Source: Biostraticola tofi (GTDB taxonomy: Bacteria; Pseudomonadota; Gammaproteobacteria; Enterobacterales; Enterobacteriaceae). From it: 64,000 nt of DNA. The notes beneath the pieces were generated by a model that was given only the letters and a program-made list of their open reading frames with translations, did not search any database and was not told the origin of the DNA. The DNA lies in the NCBI RefSeq assembly GCF_004343195.1, contig NZ_SMCR01000003.1:62001-126000 (forward strand). Direction: 5' to 3'. Both the position numbers and the translations under genes were made by a program. The number at the start of each line of letters is the position of its first letter. Within the stretch, counting starts at the first letter, position 1. Below, in pieces: positions 49,471 to 58,675 of this stretch.

Positions 49471-49660
49471 ATTGATGCCCGGCATCCAGCGCGGGCAGCC
49501 TGGTTTCAACGCTGATGCCCGGCATTCAGCGCGGGCAGCCTGGTTTCAACGCTGATGCCCGGCATTCAGCGCGGGCAGCCTGGTTTCAACGCTGATGCCC
49601 GGCATCCAGCGCGGGTAGCCTGGTTTCAACGCTGATGCCCGCCGTTTAGTGCTGATGCCC
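49471..49660. repeat. 40-bp tandem repeat array downstream of zitB
   Basis: Units start with GCTGATGCCC (first copy ATTGATGCCC) at 49471, 49511, 49551 and 49591, then shortened copies of that 10-mer at 49631 and 49651. Each full unit is exactly 40 bp and nearly identical, and carries GCCCG-10 nt-CGGGC, so the array is a row of hairpins (the last full unit has a C-to-T change in the stem). The last short copy is the 3' end of the zitB coding region, so the array appears to have grown from it. No spacers: not CRISPR. Confidence 0.93.
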
Positions 49661-50635
49661 GCTAGGGTGATGCAAGCTCTCATGGTGCTGGGCGGCATGG
49701 GAATGGCTGGCCGACCCCTGCTCAAGGGTAGTGATAGCGCAATCGCCCTGAGAGCATGACTGGTATTCCATCTGGATAGTGGCATGAGAGATGCGGTAGT
49801 GCTCCAGCAGGTAATGCTGGATGCGGTGCAGCAGGCCGTCATGATCATACGGCGGGACGACCTGTACATGCATGGTCATGATGGGCTTCTCGCCGACCTG
49901 CCAGATATGCACATGATGAATATTGCGCACCTCGGCAATATTCATCGTCATTTCACGCTTGAGTTTGTCAATATCGAACTGGGCCGGCGTGCCCTCCAGC
50001 AGTTCATGCAGGCTTTCGCGCAGCAGTCTCCAGCCACTGCGCAGGACCAGTCCCGAAACCAGAATCGACAGAATCGGGTCTATTGGCATCCAGCCGGTGA
50101 CCAAAATAATGATTGCCGCAACAATGGCACCTACCGAGCCGAGCAAATCTCCCAGGACATGCAGCGCCGCGCCGCGCATATTCATGTTTTTTTCACTACT
50201 GCCGCTGTGCAGCAGCCAGAATGAAAGCAGATTGGCCAGCAGGCCGGCAATGGCAATCACCATCATCGTCCAACCGGCTATCGGCCGGGGCTGATAGAAA
50301 CGCTCAATGGCTTCCCAGACGATGACCAGAGTAATAACCAGCAGGGCCAGCGCATTAATGAAGGCAGCAAGCGTTGTCAGGCGTAGATAGCCGAAGGTAT
50401 GTCGGCCATTAGGCTTATGATTGGCAAAATGCACCGCGGTCAGCGCCATCAGCAATGCCGCCGCGTCGGTAAGCATATGTCCGGCATCAGCCAACAGCGC
50501 CAGCGATCCGGAGACCAGCCCGCCGATCACTTCGATGACCATAAAAGCGGCGGTTACGATGAAAGCCGCCAGCAGGCGTTTATTGTTTTCCTTACCCTCG
50601 CCAGACGACTGACCGTGATTATGTATATGCGCCAT
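49646..50635 (-). CDS. zitB: Zinc/cadmium efflux CDF transporter ZitB
   Basis: Proton-coupled Zn(II) exporter of the inner membrane. 329 residues against 313 in E. coli. Six spans with the CDF metal sites [16 protein letters not shown] and [13 protein letters not shown], and a cytoplasmic domain with [18 protein letters not shown] and [15 protein letters not shown]. The His-rich C-terminus ([20 protein letters not shown]) is longer than in E. coli, and its last codons overlap the tandem array. No strong ribosome site is seen before the ATG. Confidence 0.95.
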   Translation of the reverse strand: MAHIHNHGQSSGEGKENNKRLLAAFIVTAAFMVIEVIGGLVSGSLALLADAGHMLTDAAALLMALTAVHFANHKPNGRHTFGYLRLTTLAAFINALALLVITLVIVWEAIERFYQPRPIAGWTMMVIAIAGLLANLLSFWLLHSGSSEKNMNMRGAALHVLGDLLGSVGAIVAAIIILVTGWMPIDPILSILVSGLVLRSGWRLLRESLHELLEGTPAQFDIDKLKREMTMNIAEVRNIHHVHIWQVGEKPIMTMHVQVVPPYDHDGLLHRIQHYLLEHYRISHATIQMEYQSCSQGDCAITTLEQGSASHSHAAQHHESLHHPSGHQH

Positions 50636-50931
50636 TAAATAACCTGTTCATCTCAATCGTAGAGCGGGTAATTTATCGCAAACCAGGCTCGTTTACTTCA
50701 ACAGCCGCTCGGAAGCGACGTTTTAGTTGCTCTGTGCCGTACACCCGGCTTTCGGAAGTTGGCCATATTTATCCTGCGATGTGATTATCATTTATTCTGC
50801 GATGTGATTATCAAGATAAAAAAAATCAGGCTTTAAGCCTGATTCCGTATAATTATCGTTATCCCAAGCCCGATTGCGCCCTCAATAACAATACGATGCT
50901 GTATTCAGCGCTGCCATTACAGACAGAGCTG
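50636..50931. other. zitB-ybgS gap
   Basis: 296 bp. It holds a 17-bp direct repeat CTGCGATGTGATTATCA at 50774-50790 and 50797-50813 (23-bp step), then the ybgS terminator. The repeats lie upstream of zitB on the minus strand and could be paired operator sites; the factor is unknown. Confidence 0.6.
50818..50844 (-). terminator. Intrinsic terminator of ybgS
   Basis: Minus-strand stem AATCAGGC / GCCTGATT with a 5-nt loop, then a U-run (A-run 50818-50825 on plus), 87 bp after the ybgS stop. Confidence 0.85.
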
Positions 50932-51276
50932 TTAGTGGGTCGTACCATCCGTTTTGGTGGCTTCAGTCTGACCCTTTTCGCCGGTTTCTACCTTGGAGTT
51001 GGTATCCGGGCAACGGCCATCTTTACAGACCGTATTTTTATGTGCTTCATCGGCAGTCAGCCCAGAGGCGCTGGTGGTGCCGGTATTATTGGTGGTACCG
51101 GAATTGATGTCCTTATTATTGACGTCATTCGGCGCTGAGGTTTCTTTCTGCGCGCCGCCATCGCTGCCGCCCGCATTAGAGCCGCTGCCCGGGGCTGCAA
51201 ATACCGCGCCGCTGCCAATAGTCATTACCGCTGTCAGAAAAACCATAGCCATTTTTTTGGTGGTGTTCGTTTGCAT
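50932..51276 (-). CDS. ybgS: YbgS-like exported protein
   Basis: 114 residues. N-terminal signal peptide (KKMAMVFLTAVMTIGSGAVF, cleavage near FA|AP), then a low-complexity Gly/Ser/Asn/Thr region. The C-terminal part TADEAHKNTVCKDGRCPDTN and the ending KTDGTTH match E. coli YbgS, which sits at the same place between zitB and aroG. Function unknown. Two cysteines in CKDGRC could form a disulfide. Confidence 0.85.
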   Translation of the reverse strand: MQTNTTKKMAMVFLTAVMTIGSGAVFAAPGSGSNAGGSDGGAQKETSAPNDVNNKDINSGTTNNTGTTSASGLTADEAHKNTVCKDGRCPDTNSKVETGEKGQTEATKTDGTTH

Positions 51277-51570
51277 AGTCTTTTCCCTCTTTTATACCAG
51301 AGTGGGTGTAAAGTCCGCCTATCAAACAATGCGGAGAGAAACTTCAGCGAAGTATACCCGGAGTCTCCGTGAAGAAATGTTAAACCGCGTTTATGACATT
51401 ACTGTTCGCATATCCGTGGCTTACCATGCATTAAGCATAGTCAAGATTTGCCGGTGATCAAATTTGTTGCTGAATTAACCCGCAATCTGGATTTACAGAC
51501 TGTTGCATGGAGGATAGATTAAGCGTTGAATTATCCTTGGCAGTCTAAAAATGAGAAAACAGATAGTCTT
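51277..51570. promoter_or_regulatory. ybgS-aroG divergent region
   Basis: 294 bp between divergent genes. A half TyrR box (TTTACA, about 51492) is visible, but its partner TGTAAA at the correct spacing is not. No gene. Confidence 0.4.
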
Positions 51571-52623
51571 ATGAATTACCTTAATGATGATTTGAGAATT
51601 AAAGAAATTAAAGAACTGCTACCGCCGGTTGCGTTGTTAGAAAAATTTCCCGCTAGCGAAAAGGCGGCTTCAACGGTAGCATCAGCACGCAGTGCCATCC
51701 ACAAAATCCTGAAGGGTACCGAGGACCGCCTGCTGGTGGTGATTGGTCCTTGTTCAATTCACGACACTAAAGCGGCCAGGGAATATGCCGGCCGTTTGCT
51801 GGCGCTGCGCAATGAACTGAGCGATTCCCTGGAAATAGTGATGCGGGTTTACTTCGAAAAGCCGCGGACCACCGTGGGTTGGAAGGGGCTGATTAACGAC
51901 CCCCATATGGACAACAGTTTTGATATCAACGACGGTCTGCGCATTGCCCGCAAACTGCTGCTGGAAATCAATGATACCGGTCTGCCGGCCGCAGGTGAAT
52001 TCCTCGATATGATTACCCCGCAGTATGTGGCGGATCTGATGAGTTGGGGTGCCATCGGTGCTCGCACCACGGAATCTCAGGTCCATCGGGAGCTGGCCTC
52101 TGGGCTGTCTTGTCCGGTCGGCTTCAAAAATGGCACTGACGGCACCATCAAGGTGGCGATAGATGCAATCAATGCCGCCGGTGCAGCCCATTGCTTCTTG
52201 TCGGTGACCAAGTGGGGACATTCGGCAATTGTTAATACCAGTGGTAACAGCGACTGCCATATTATTCTGCGCGGCGGCCGTGAGCCGAATTACAGCGCTC
52301 ATCATGTCAAAGCGGTCAAGGATGGACTGGCCAAGGCCTCCTTGCCGGCCCAGATCATGATCGATTGCAGCCATGCGAACAGCAGCAAGCAATTCAAGAA
52401 GCAGATGGAGGTCGGGGCAGACGTATGCGGGCAAATCAGCGCCGGCGAAAACAGCATCATGGGTGTAATGATCGAAAGCCATCTGGTGGAAGGCAACCAG
52501 AATCTGGAAAGCGGGGTGGAACTGGTGTATGGGCAGAGCGTCACTGATGCCTGCATCGGCTGGGAAGATACTGAAACGCTGCTCAGACAGCTGGCGAACG
52601 CGGTACAGGACCGTCGCCGCTAA
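51571..52623 (+). CDS. aroG: Phe-sensitive DAHP synthase
   Basis: First step of aromatic biosynthesis: PEP plus erythrose-4-P to DAHP. The frame opens at TTG 51526, but homology sets ATG 51571 (MNYLNDDLRIKEIKELLPPV), 350 residues as in E. coli. Active-site motifs VVIGPCSIHD, RVYFEKPRTTVGWKGLINDP, GARTTESQVHRELASGLSCP and KNGTDGTIKVAIDAI. In this family N-terminal residues take part in Phe feedback. No strong ribosome site at either start. Confidence 0.96.
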   Translation: MNYLNDDLRIKEIKELLPPVALLEKFPASEKAASTVASARSAIHKILKGTEDRLLVVIGPCSIHDTKAAREYAGRLLALRNELSDSLEIVMRVYFEKPRTTVGWKGLINDPHMDNSFDINDGLRIARKLLLEINDTGLPAAGEFLDMITPQYVADLMSWGAIGARTTESQVHRELASGLSCPVGFKNGTDGTIKVAIDAINAAGAAHCFLSVTKWGHSAIVNTSGNSDCHIILRGGREPNYSAHHVKAVKDGLAKASLPAQIMIDCSHANSSKQFKKQMEVGADVCGQISAGENSIMGVMIESHLVEGNQNLESGVELVYGQSVTDACIGWEDTETLLRQLANAVQDRRR

Positions 52624-52634
52624 AGGCGTGAAAT

Positions 52635-52679
52635 TGACCGTTCAGCGCCGTAGCCGGATCACCGGGCGCGGAACGGTCA
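52635..52679. terminator. Large hairpin between aroG and gpmA
   Basis: TGACCGTTC / GAACGGTCA, perfect 9-bp arms enclosing a smaller GC-rich stem, in the convergent gap. Neither strand has a good T-run. Confidence 0.5.
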
Positions 52680-52685
52680 GAAAAA

Positions 52686-53438
52686 TTACTTCGCTTTGCC
52701 TTGATTGGCTACCGCCGCCGCTTTGGCCGCGATTTCATCCGCATTGCCGAGGTAGTAGTGCTTGATAGGCTTCATGTTGTCGTCAAATTCATAGACTAGC
52801 GGTACGCCGGTCGGAATATTCAGCTCAAGAATTTCTTCTTCGCTCAGATTATCCAGGAATTTAACCAGTGCACGGATAGAGTTACCGTGCGCAGCAATGA
52901 TCACGCGTTCACCGCTCTTGATGCGCGGTAAAATGCTTTCATCCCAAAAAGGGATAACGCGATCAATGGTCAGTGCCAGGCTTTCGGTGGTTGGCAGCTC
53001 ATCAGCGCTGAGGTTAGCGTAGCGGGCATCGTGGCCAGGGAAACGTTCGTCATCACGGGTCAGTTCCGGCGGAGTGACGGCAAAACCGCGACGCCACTGT
53101 TTGACCTGCTCGTCACCGTATTTTTCAGCGGTTTCGGCTTTGTTCAGCCCTTGCAGAGCTCCGTAATGACGCTCATTCAGACGCCATGATTTCTCGACCG
53201 GCAGCCATGCCTGATCCAGTTCGTCAAGCACGTTCCATAAAGTATGGATAGCGCGTTTTAATACAGAGGTATAAGCAAAATCAAATACAAAGCCTTCAGC
53301 TTTCAATTGCTTACCGGCTTGTTTGGCTTCGGTGCGACCTTTGTCGGAAAGCTCTACGTCCGTCCAGCCGGTGAAACGGTTTTCATTGTTCCACTGACTT
53401 TCGCCGTGTCGTACCAGAACCAATTTAGTTACAGCCAT
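52686..53438 (-). CDS. gpmA: 2,3-bisphosphoglycerate-dependent phosphoglycerate mutase
   Basis: Interconverts 3- and 2-phosphoglycerate. 250 residues, same as E. coli. Phosphohistidine His11 in [18 protein letters not shown], second catalytic His in [17 protein letters not shown], and [20 protein letters not shown]. It has its own promoter just upstream and is not part of the gal unit. Confidence 0.98.
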   Translation of the reverse strand: MAVTKLVLVRHGESQWNNENRFTGWTDVELSDKGRTEAKQAGKQLKAEGFVFDFAYTSVLKRAIHTLWNVLDELDQAWLPVEKSWRLNERHYGALQGLNKAETAEKYGDEQVKQWRRGFAVTPPELTRDDERFPGHDARYANLSADELPTTESLALTIDRVIPFWDESILPRIKSGERVIIAAHGNSIRALVKFLDNLSEEEILELNIPTGVPLVYEFDDNMKPIKHYYLGNADEIAAKAAAVANQGKAK

Positions 53439-53482
53439 CGCTAGACTCCTTTAAGTCCCAATAATTTACTAAAACTGAATCC

Positions 53483-53512
53483 ATTATATTGCCTGCACCA
53501 CTGTGCCAGCAA
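53483..53512 (-). promoter_or_regulatory. gpmA promoter
   Basis: Minus strand: TTGCTG (53507-53512), 18-bp spacer, perfect TATAAT (53483-53488), about 45 bp before the gpmA ATG. Confidence 0.65.
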
Positions 53513-53558
53513 CCGCATAGATCAACCATAGCGAAATAATAGCTTCAGTGTAAAGGCG

Positions 53559-54605
53559 TTACAGTGCGACGAATTGATAACGGGTCTGTGAACGGTAGGT
53601 TTCTCCAGGCTCCAGCCAGCAGGCTTCCTGAGGCCACTCCGGGTGATTGGGGCTATCGGGCAGAAACTCGCTTTCAAGCGCCACGCCGCTGTAGCTCAGG
53701 TACTGGCCGCCGTGGCGCGCCGGTGTTCCGGCCAGGTAATTGCCGCTATAGAACTGCACCGCCGGCGCTGTGGTGTACAGCTGCAGCAGCAGTTTGCCAT
53801 CGGCAGACCAGAGTTTGGCAGCCGGTTCGTCGCCGTTACGGCAGCCCGCATTGAGAAGATAGCCGTGATCATAGCCTTTCATCCGTTGCTGATCCCGGTC
53901 ACGCAGGAAATCCTGCGCAATGGTTTTGGGTTGACGAAAGTCCATGCCGGTATCCGTCACATCAGCAGGATCGGCGCAGGGGATCCCCTCGCTGTCTACC
54001 GGCAGAAATTTATCGGCAGCGATCTGCAAGGTCTGGGGACGAATATCGCTATTGGGCCCATCCAGATGGAAATAGGCATGGTTAGTCAGATTAATCGGGC
54101 AGGGCTTGTCTACCGTGGCCTGGTAGTCAATGGTGACAGAATTATCCTCGGTAACGGTATAGCGTACTTCAGCGGTCAGATTACCGGGAAATCCCTGATC
54201 GCCATCGGCCGATTCAAGCCGGAACAGCGCTGAATCGGTACTGTGTTCGGCCAGTTGCCAGCGCCGGGCGTGAAAACCTTGCGCACCGCCGTGAAGCTGA
54301 TGCGTGTCCTGATTGGCGCTGAGATGCCACTGCCGGCCCGCCCTGGCCAACGTGGCGTTGGCGATACGATTGGCATAACGGCCAACCGTCGCGCCGAGGT
54401 AGGCATTTTGCTGGGGATATTCCTCCGGCGTCTGGCAGCCCAGCAGCACCTCGCGGCGTGAGCCGTCGGCAAGCTTCAACTGGCAGGAAAGCCAGGTGGC
54501 GCCCCAATCCATCAGGCTGATTTCTGTCCCATGGACGTTACTGAGTGTAAGGCATTGAAACGGCTGGCCATCGGGAGCGGTGCCCGAGTCATACATTTTT
54601 AACAT
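53559..54605 (-). CDS. galM: Galactose mutarotase (aldose 1-epimerase)
   Basis: Interconverts alpha and beta anomers of galactose. The frame is open to 54632 within galK, but the start is ATG 54605 ([18 protein letters not shown]), 349 residues. Motifs: [39 protein letters not shown] with catalytic His, and [18 protein letters not shown] with the catalytic Glu. Overlaps galK by 7 bp. Confidence 0.96.
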   Translation of the reverse strand: MLKMYDSGTAPDGQPFQCLTLSNVHGTEISLMDWGATWLSCQLKLADGSRREVLLGCQTPEEYPQQNAYLGATVGRYANRIANATLARAGRQWHLSANQDTHQLHGGAQGFHARRWQLAEHSTDSALFRLESADGDQGFPGNLTAEVRYTVTEDNSVTIDYQATVDKPCPINLTNHAYFHLDGPNSDIRPQTLQIAADKFLPVDSEGIPCADPADVTDTGMDFRQPKTIAQDFLRDRDQQRMKGYDHGYLLNAGCRNGDEPAAKLWSADGKLLLQLYTTAPAVQFYSGNYLAGTPARHGGQYLSYSGVALESEFLPDSPNHPEWPQEACWLEPGETYRSQTRYQFVAL

Positions 54606-55747
54606 AGACCTGTTCCTTCGGATGCATGGCACACATAGAACGTCTCTTTGAGGCCGGTTTTTTCAGGATACTGCCGGGCGACGGCGTCGCGCACGGCATC
54701 CACTTTACTGGCAGGAATAAGCGCAACCACACAACCGCCAAACCCGCCGCCAGTCATGCGCACACCGCCTTCATCGCCGATGACCTGTTTAACAATCTCG
54801 ACCAGGGTATCGATGGCAGGCACCGTGATTTCAAAATCATCACGCATCGAGTCATGGGATTGGGCCATCAGTTTGCCCATCAGCGTCAAATCTCCCGCCG
54901 CCAGCGCATCGGCCGCAGCGAGGGTGCGGGCATTCTCGCTCAGCACATGGCGCACCCGCTTGGCCACCACCGGATCCAGCTCATGTTCCACCGCTGCGAA
55001 CTGGCTGAGTTCAACATCGCGCAGTTTATCGGCGGTAAAGAAGCGGGCGCCGGTTTCGCACTGCACGCGGCGGGCGTTGTATTCACTGTCCACCAGGCCA
55101 CGTTTTACATTGGAGTTGATAATGACCACCGCCACATTATCAGGCATCGGTACCGCGCGGGTGCCCAGTGTCCTACAGTCAATCAGCAACGCGTGGTTGT
55201 CCTTGCCCAGGGCGGAAATCAACTGATCCATGATGCCGCAGTTACAGCCGACAAACTGGTTTTCGGCTTCCTGACCGTTAAGCGCCAGCTCGACGTCGTC
55301 CACCGACAGGTGATAAAGCGACTGGAAGACCTTGCCTACCGCCACTTCGAGCGACGCCGATGAACTCAGTCCGGCTCCCTGGGGGACATTGCCGCTTATC
55401 ACCAGGTCCGCGCCGCCGAAATCACCGTTGCGTTTCGCCAGGTGTTTGACCACGCCACGGACGTAGTTTGACCACTGCTGGCTATCGTGGCTTAAAATTG
55501 ACTCATCCAGAGAAAAAATGTCTTGCTGGCTGTCACAATCCACAGCAATAACCCGGACCTGCCGGTCGTCACGCTTGGCAGCGCTTATCACCGTATGGTA
55601 ATCGATGGCACAGGGCAGGACGAAACCATCATTGTAGTCAGTATGTTCGCCAATAAGATTAACCCGGCCAGGGGCCTGTACGGTTAATGCGGGTTCATAG
55701 CCGAACACCTGGCGGAATGTGGTTTCAGTGATATTTTTTAACGTCAT
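54599..55747 (-). CDS. galK: Galactokinase
   Basis: ATP-dependent phosphorylation of galactose. 382 residues, as in E. coli. GHMP kinase motifs: [20 protein letters not shown] near the N-terminus, the ATP loop [20 protein letters not shown], and [15 protein letters not shown] near the C-terminus. It starts 2 bp after the galT stop and overlaps galM. Confidence 0.98.
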   Translation of the reverse strand: MTLKNITETTFRQVFGYEPALTVQAPGRVNLIGEHTDYNDGFVLPCAIDYHTVISAAKRDDRQVRVIAVDCDSQQDIFSLDESILSHDSQQWSNYVRGVVKHLAKRNGDFGGADLVISGNVPQGAGLSSSASLEVAVGKVFQSLYHLSVDDVELALNGQEAENQFVGCNCGIMDQLISALGKDNHALLIDCRTLGTRAVPMPDNVAVVIINSNVKRGLVDSEYNARRVQCETGARFFTADKLRDVELSQFAAVEHELDPVVAKRVRHVLSENARTLAAADALAAGDLTLMGKLMAQSHDSMRDDFEITVPAIDTLVEIVKQVIGDEGGVRMTGGGFGGCVVALIPASKVDAVRDAVARQYPEKTGLKETFYVCHASEGTGLC

Positions 55748-55749
55748 GA

Positions 55750-56796
55750 TTAAACTCCGGATTCCCGAAAATGGATGTCGCTGACCGCACGCAAACGTTC
55801 GGCCGCCTGTTCTGCGGTCAGGTCTCGCTGGGCTTCCGCCAGCATTTCATAACCCACCATAAATTTGCGCACTGTCGCGGAACGTAGCAGTGGCGGATAA
55901 AAATGCGCATGGAGCTGCCAGTGACGTTGGGAATCTTCGGTGAACGGCGCGCCATGCCAGCCCATTGAGTAGGGGAAAGAACAGCTAAACAGGTTGTCAT
56001 AGCGGCTGGTGAGTTTCTTCAGCGCAACGGCCAAATCCCGTCGCTGGTCATCGTTCAGCTCCCCCAGCCGCTGCACCGGGAACTTGGGCAGCAGCAGGGT
56101 TTCGAACGGCCAGGCCGCCCAGTAGGGCACCACCGCCAGCCAGTGCGTCGTCTCGACAACGGTGCGGGAGCCATCACGCTGTTCCCGTTCAGCATAATCC
56201 ATCAATAAAGCGGATCCTTCACGCTTGAAGTATTCAAGCTGCAGCCGATCTTCACGCTCTGCTTCATTAGGCAGGAAACTGTTGGCCCAGATTTGCCCAT
56301 GTGGATGGGGATTCGAGCAGCCCATCGCCGCACCTTTGTTTTCAAATACCTGCACCCAAGGGTAGGTTTTACCCAGATCTTCACTTTGCTCTTGCCAGGT
56401 CTTCACAATCGCCTCAAGCGCAGGCAGGCTGAGTTCAGGCAGGGTTTTGCTGTGGTCGGGCGAGAAACAGATCACCCGGCTGGTACCGCGGGCGCTGCCG
56501 ATACGGAACAGCGGATCGCCGCTGTCTGTAGCATCAGGCGTATCGGGCATTAACGCGGCAAAGTCATTGGTAAAGACATAGGTGGTCTGGTAATCGGGGT
56601 TAATATCGCCGGTGACACGCGTATTGCCGGCACACAGGAAGCAGTCGGGATCATGCGACGGCAAGGTGTCCTGCGAAGGGGTTTCCTGCTGCCCCTGCCA
56701 GGGGCGCTTGGCCCGGTGAGGTGAAACCAGGATCCACTGTCCGCTGAGCGGATTGAGACGTCGATGCGGGTGATCGATGGGGTTGAATGGGGTCAT
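55750..56796 (-). CDS. galT: Galactose-1-phosphate uridylyltransferase
   Basis: Exchanges UMP between UDP-glucose and Gal-1-P. Tandem ATG at 56799/56796; the second is better placed after AAGGAG and gives 348 residues. Zinc and active-site motifs: [33 protein letters not shown] with the uridylylated His, and [19 protein letters not shown]. First gene of a galTKM unit; galE, which precedes galT in E. coli, is not in this window. Confidence 0.98.
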   Translation of the reverse strand: MTPFNPIDHPHRRLNPLSGQWILVSPHRAKRPWQGQQETPSQDTLPSHDPDCFLCAGNTRVTGDINPDYQTTYVFTNDFAALMPDTPDATDSGDPLFRIGSARGTSRVICFSPDHSKTLPELSLPALEAIVKTWQEQSEDLGKTYPWVQVFENKGAAMGCSNPHPHGQIWANSFLPNEAEREDRLQLEYFKREGSALLMDYAEREQRDGSRTVVETTHWLAVVPYWAAWPFETLLLPKFPVQRLGELNDDQRRDLAVALKKLTSRYDNLFSCSFPYSMGWHGAPFTEDSQRHWQLHAHFYPPLLRSATVRKFMVGYEMLAEAQRDLTAEQAAERLRAVSDIHFRESGV

Positions 56797-56811
56797 CATT
56801 GCTCCTTATGA

Positions 56812-56827
56812 GTGTAACCGCTTCCAC
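56812..56827. promoter_or_regulatory. GalR-type operator A
   Basis: GTGTAACCGCTTCCAC fits the GalR/GalS consensus (GTGTAANCGNTTNCAC) at every defined base. It lies only 16 bp before the galT ATG, so a bound repressor would block transcription or initiation. Confidence 0.8.
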
Positions 56828-56921
56828 TTAGCCGTTACGCGATGCCTTAAACAATACGTGATTTTAATAAAAATAAAAATAGCATGAACCGGGGGCGGAA
56901 AGGGTGATCAAGTCGATAAAA

Positions 56922-56937
56922 ATGCAATCGGTTACAT
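56922..56937. promoter_or_regulatory. GalR-type operator B
   Basis: ATGCAATCGGTTACAT; the reverse complement ATGTAACCGATTGCAT fits the GalR/GalS consensus. Its centre is 110 bp from operator A. Confidence 0.75.
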
Positions 56938-57029
56938 ACACGGTGGTAGTGTGTAATGCCTTGTTCACGTGGCGCAAAAGAGGTAGTTTGCGAAATCGAT
57001 AGTGAAATTCAAGAAAATTCCGCAAGCAA

Positions 57030-57045
57030 ATGGTATCGATTACAC
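57030..57045. promoter_or_regulatory. GalR-type operator C
   Basis: ATGGTATCGATTACAC; the reverse complement GTGTAATCGATACCAT fits the consensus with one mismatch. Its centre is 108 bp from operator B. Confidence 0.65.
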
Positions 57046-57057
57046 CACAAATGATCC

Positions 57058-57095
57058 CAGACACTATCTGCCAATCACTTTGCCGATAGTGTCTG
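57058..57095. repeat. 11-bp inverted repeat after modF
   Basis: CAGACACTATC / GATAGTGTCTG, perfect arms with a 16-bp loop, 27 bp past the modF stop. It probably forms the 3'-end hairpin of the modEF transcript. No U-run. Confidence 0.7.
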
Positions 57096-57122
57096 AACTG
57101 CGCAACGCGCTCAACCACTCAC

Positions 57123-58604
57123 TTAACGGGCTGAAGGCAAGCGGTGCTGCTGATAACGATACATGTCACCGTCCGCGATGAAGGTAAGCCGGTGAGTAAT
57201 GCATTGGGGGGCATCTTCGGCATGATGGGAGACAAACAGCAACTGAGTATCTCCTTCGGCGATAAGCACATCTATCCAGCGTCGCACTAATTGACGGTTC
57301 AGCGGATCGAGTCCCTGCAGGGGTTCATCAAGTATCAGCAGTGCCGGATGCTTGACCAGCGCCCTGGCAATCAGCGCCAGTCGCTGCTGGCCCCAGGAAA
57401 GGCTGTGGAACGGGGCATCAGCGGCGCTGTCCAGCCCGAGCAGCAGCAGCCACTGTCGGGTCAGTTGCTGCTGTTTCTCAGAGACCGACTGGTAGACGCC
57501 GATGGAGTCGAAGAAACCGGACAGGATAACGCTGCGGGCGCTGGCGCTGACCCGGTAGTCAAGATGCAGGCTACTGCTGACATAGCCGATATGACGCTTG
57601 ATGTCCCAAATGGTTTCGCCGCTGCCGCGCCGGCGGCCAAACAGCGTCAGGTCATTACTGTACCCCTGGGGATGATCGCCGGTAACCAGGCTGAGCAGAG
57701 TGGATTTGCCGGCGCCGTTGGGACCGACGATTTGCCAATGCTGGCCTGGCAACACTTCCCAGTCGAGATGATGCAGGATCGGCCGGTCCTGATAGGAAAC
57801 CACGCCCTGGCGCAAGGTAATAAGCGGCTGGTCTCTGGACAGCGCAATGCGGTTTGCCGGATCTTCCACCGCCGGCAAGGTCAGGCCGGCAAGGTTTTCC
57901 GCATGGGCCAACTGGGCGACCAATGCCTGTGACAGCAATGCATCACGCGTACCGGTGCAGGTCAGGCTGCAATCGGCCAGAATACCGACATGGTCAATGG
58001 CGGTGGGAATATCCTCGAAACGATTAAGCACCAGTACCAGGCTCATCTCTGGGCCGGCAAGTCCGGTCAGCAGTGAACTCAATTGCGCGCGCGAGGCGAC
58101 ATCCAGGCCATCAAAAGGCTCGTCCAGAATCAGCAGGTCTGGCCTGGACATCAGCGCTTGGCACAGTAGGGCTTTGCGGGTTTCGCCGGTCGAAAGATAC
58201 TTGAAGCGCCTGCCGAGCAACGCGCTGATGCCGAACTGTTCAGCCAACTGGCGGCACAATACAGCATCCTCCACATCCTGCCGGATAATCTGTTCGGTGG
58301 TACGGCCGGTATCGTCTTCACCTTCACTCAGCAAATCGGTATTGTTGCGCTGCCATTCCTCCGTCATCAGCTTTTGCAATTGCTCAAAGGAGAGTCGGGC
58401 GATGCGGGTGTAAGCGTTGTGATAGTGTCCTGAAAGCAGCCTCAGCTCGCCTGACAAGGCGCGGGCCAGTGCCGATTTACCGCTGCCGTTGGCACCGACA
58501 AAAGCCCAGCGCTGACCCGTTTCAATCTCTATTTGCTCAAGGGAAAGAGTGCGGGTGTCGCTGAGTCTGAATATACCTTGCGAAATATGCAACGATGTCA
58601 TCAA
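57123..58604 (-). CDS. modF: ModF, double-ABC ATPase linked to molybdate
   Basis: 493 residues against 490 in E. coli. Two ABC cassettes: the first with Walker A GANGSGKSALA and signature YLSTGETRKALL, the second with GPNGAGKSTLLSLVTGD and SLSWGQQRLALIAR; both Walker B segments (LLILDEPFDGLD and LLILDEPLQGLD) are present. There is no membrane part. Resembles PhrA/ModF proteins; the role in molybdate metabolism is unclear. 71 bp downstream of modE. Confidence 0.95.
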   Translation of the reverse strand: MMTSLHISQGIFRLSDTRTLSLEQIEIETGQRWAFVGANGSGKSALARALSGELRLLSGHYHNAYTRIARLSFEQLQKLMTEEWQRNNTDLLSEGEDDTGRTTEQIIRQDVEDAVLCRQLAEQFGISALLGRRFKYLSTGETRKALLCQALMSRPDLLILDEPFDGLDVASRAQLSSLLTGLAGPEMSLVLVLNRFEDIPTAIDHVGILADCSLTCTGTRDALLSQALVAQLAHAENLAGLTLPAVEDPANRIALSRDQPLITLRQGVVSYQDRPILHHLDWEVLPGQHWQIVGPNGAGKSTLLSLVTGDHPQGYSNDLTLFGRRRGSGETIWDIKRHIGYVSSSLHLDYRVSASARSVILSGFFDSIGVYQSVSEKQQQLTRQWLLLLGLDSAADAPFHSLSWGQQRLALIARALVKHPALLILDEPLQGLDPLNRQLVRRWIDVLIAEGDTQLLFVSHHAEDAPQCITHRLTFIADGDMYRYQQHRLPSAR

Positions 58605-58675
58605 TCATTCCTTATAATGCAACTTCAACTTAGCATCGGTAATAATTTACTTGATGTCAATCAGCATTGACGCCT

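Larger units (their letters stand above)
56797..57122. promoter_or_regulatory. gal control region
   Basis: 326 bp upstream of galT and downstream of modF. It holds three GalR-type operators and, near modF, an 11-bp inverted repeat. The AT-rich block at 56856-56883 (minus: ATGCTATTTTTATTTTTATT) probably holds the -10. I find no trace of galE coding sequence here. Confidence 0.7.

Noticed and set aside
49471-49660. CRISPR-like array
   Set aside because: Units are directly adjacent with no unique spacers, and no cas genes are in the window.
51480-51500. TyrR box before aroG
   Set aside because: Only the TTTACA half is present; the partner at 6-bp spacing is CCGCAA.
51526-51570. 15-residue N-terminal extension of AroG from TTG 51526
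   Set aside because: AroG of E. coli starts at the residue matching ATG 51571; the extension is unlike the family, although neither start has a strong ribosome site.
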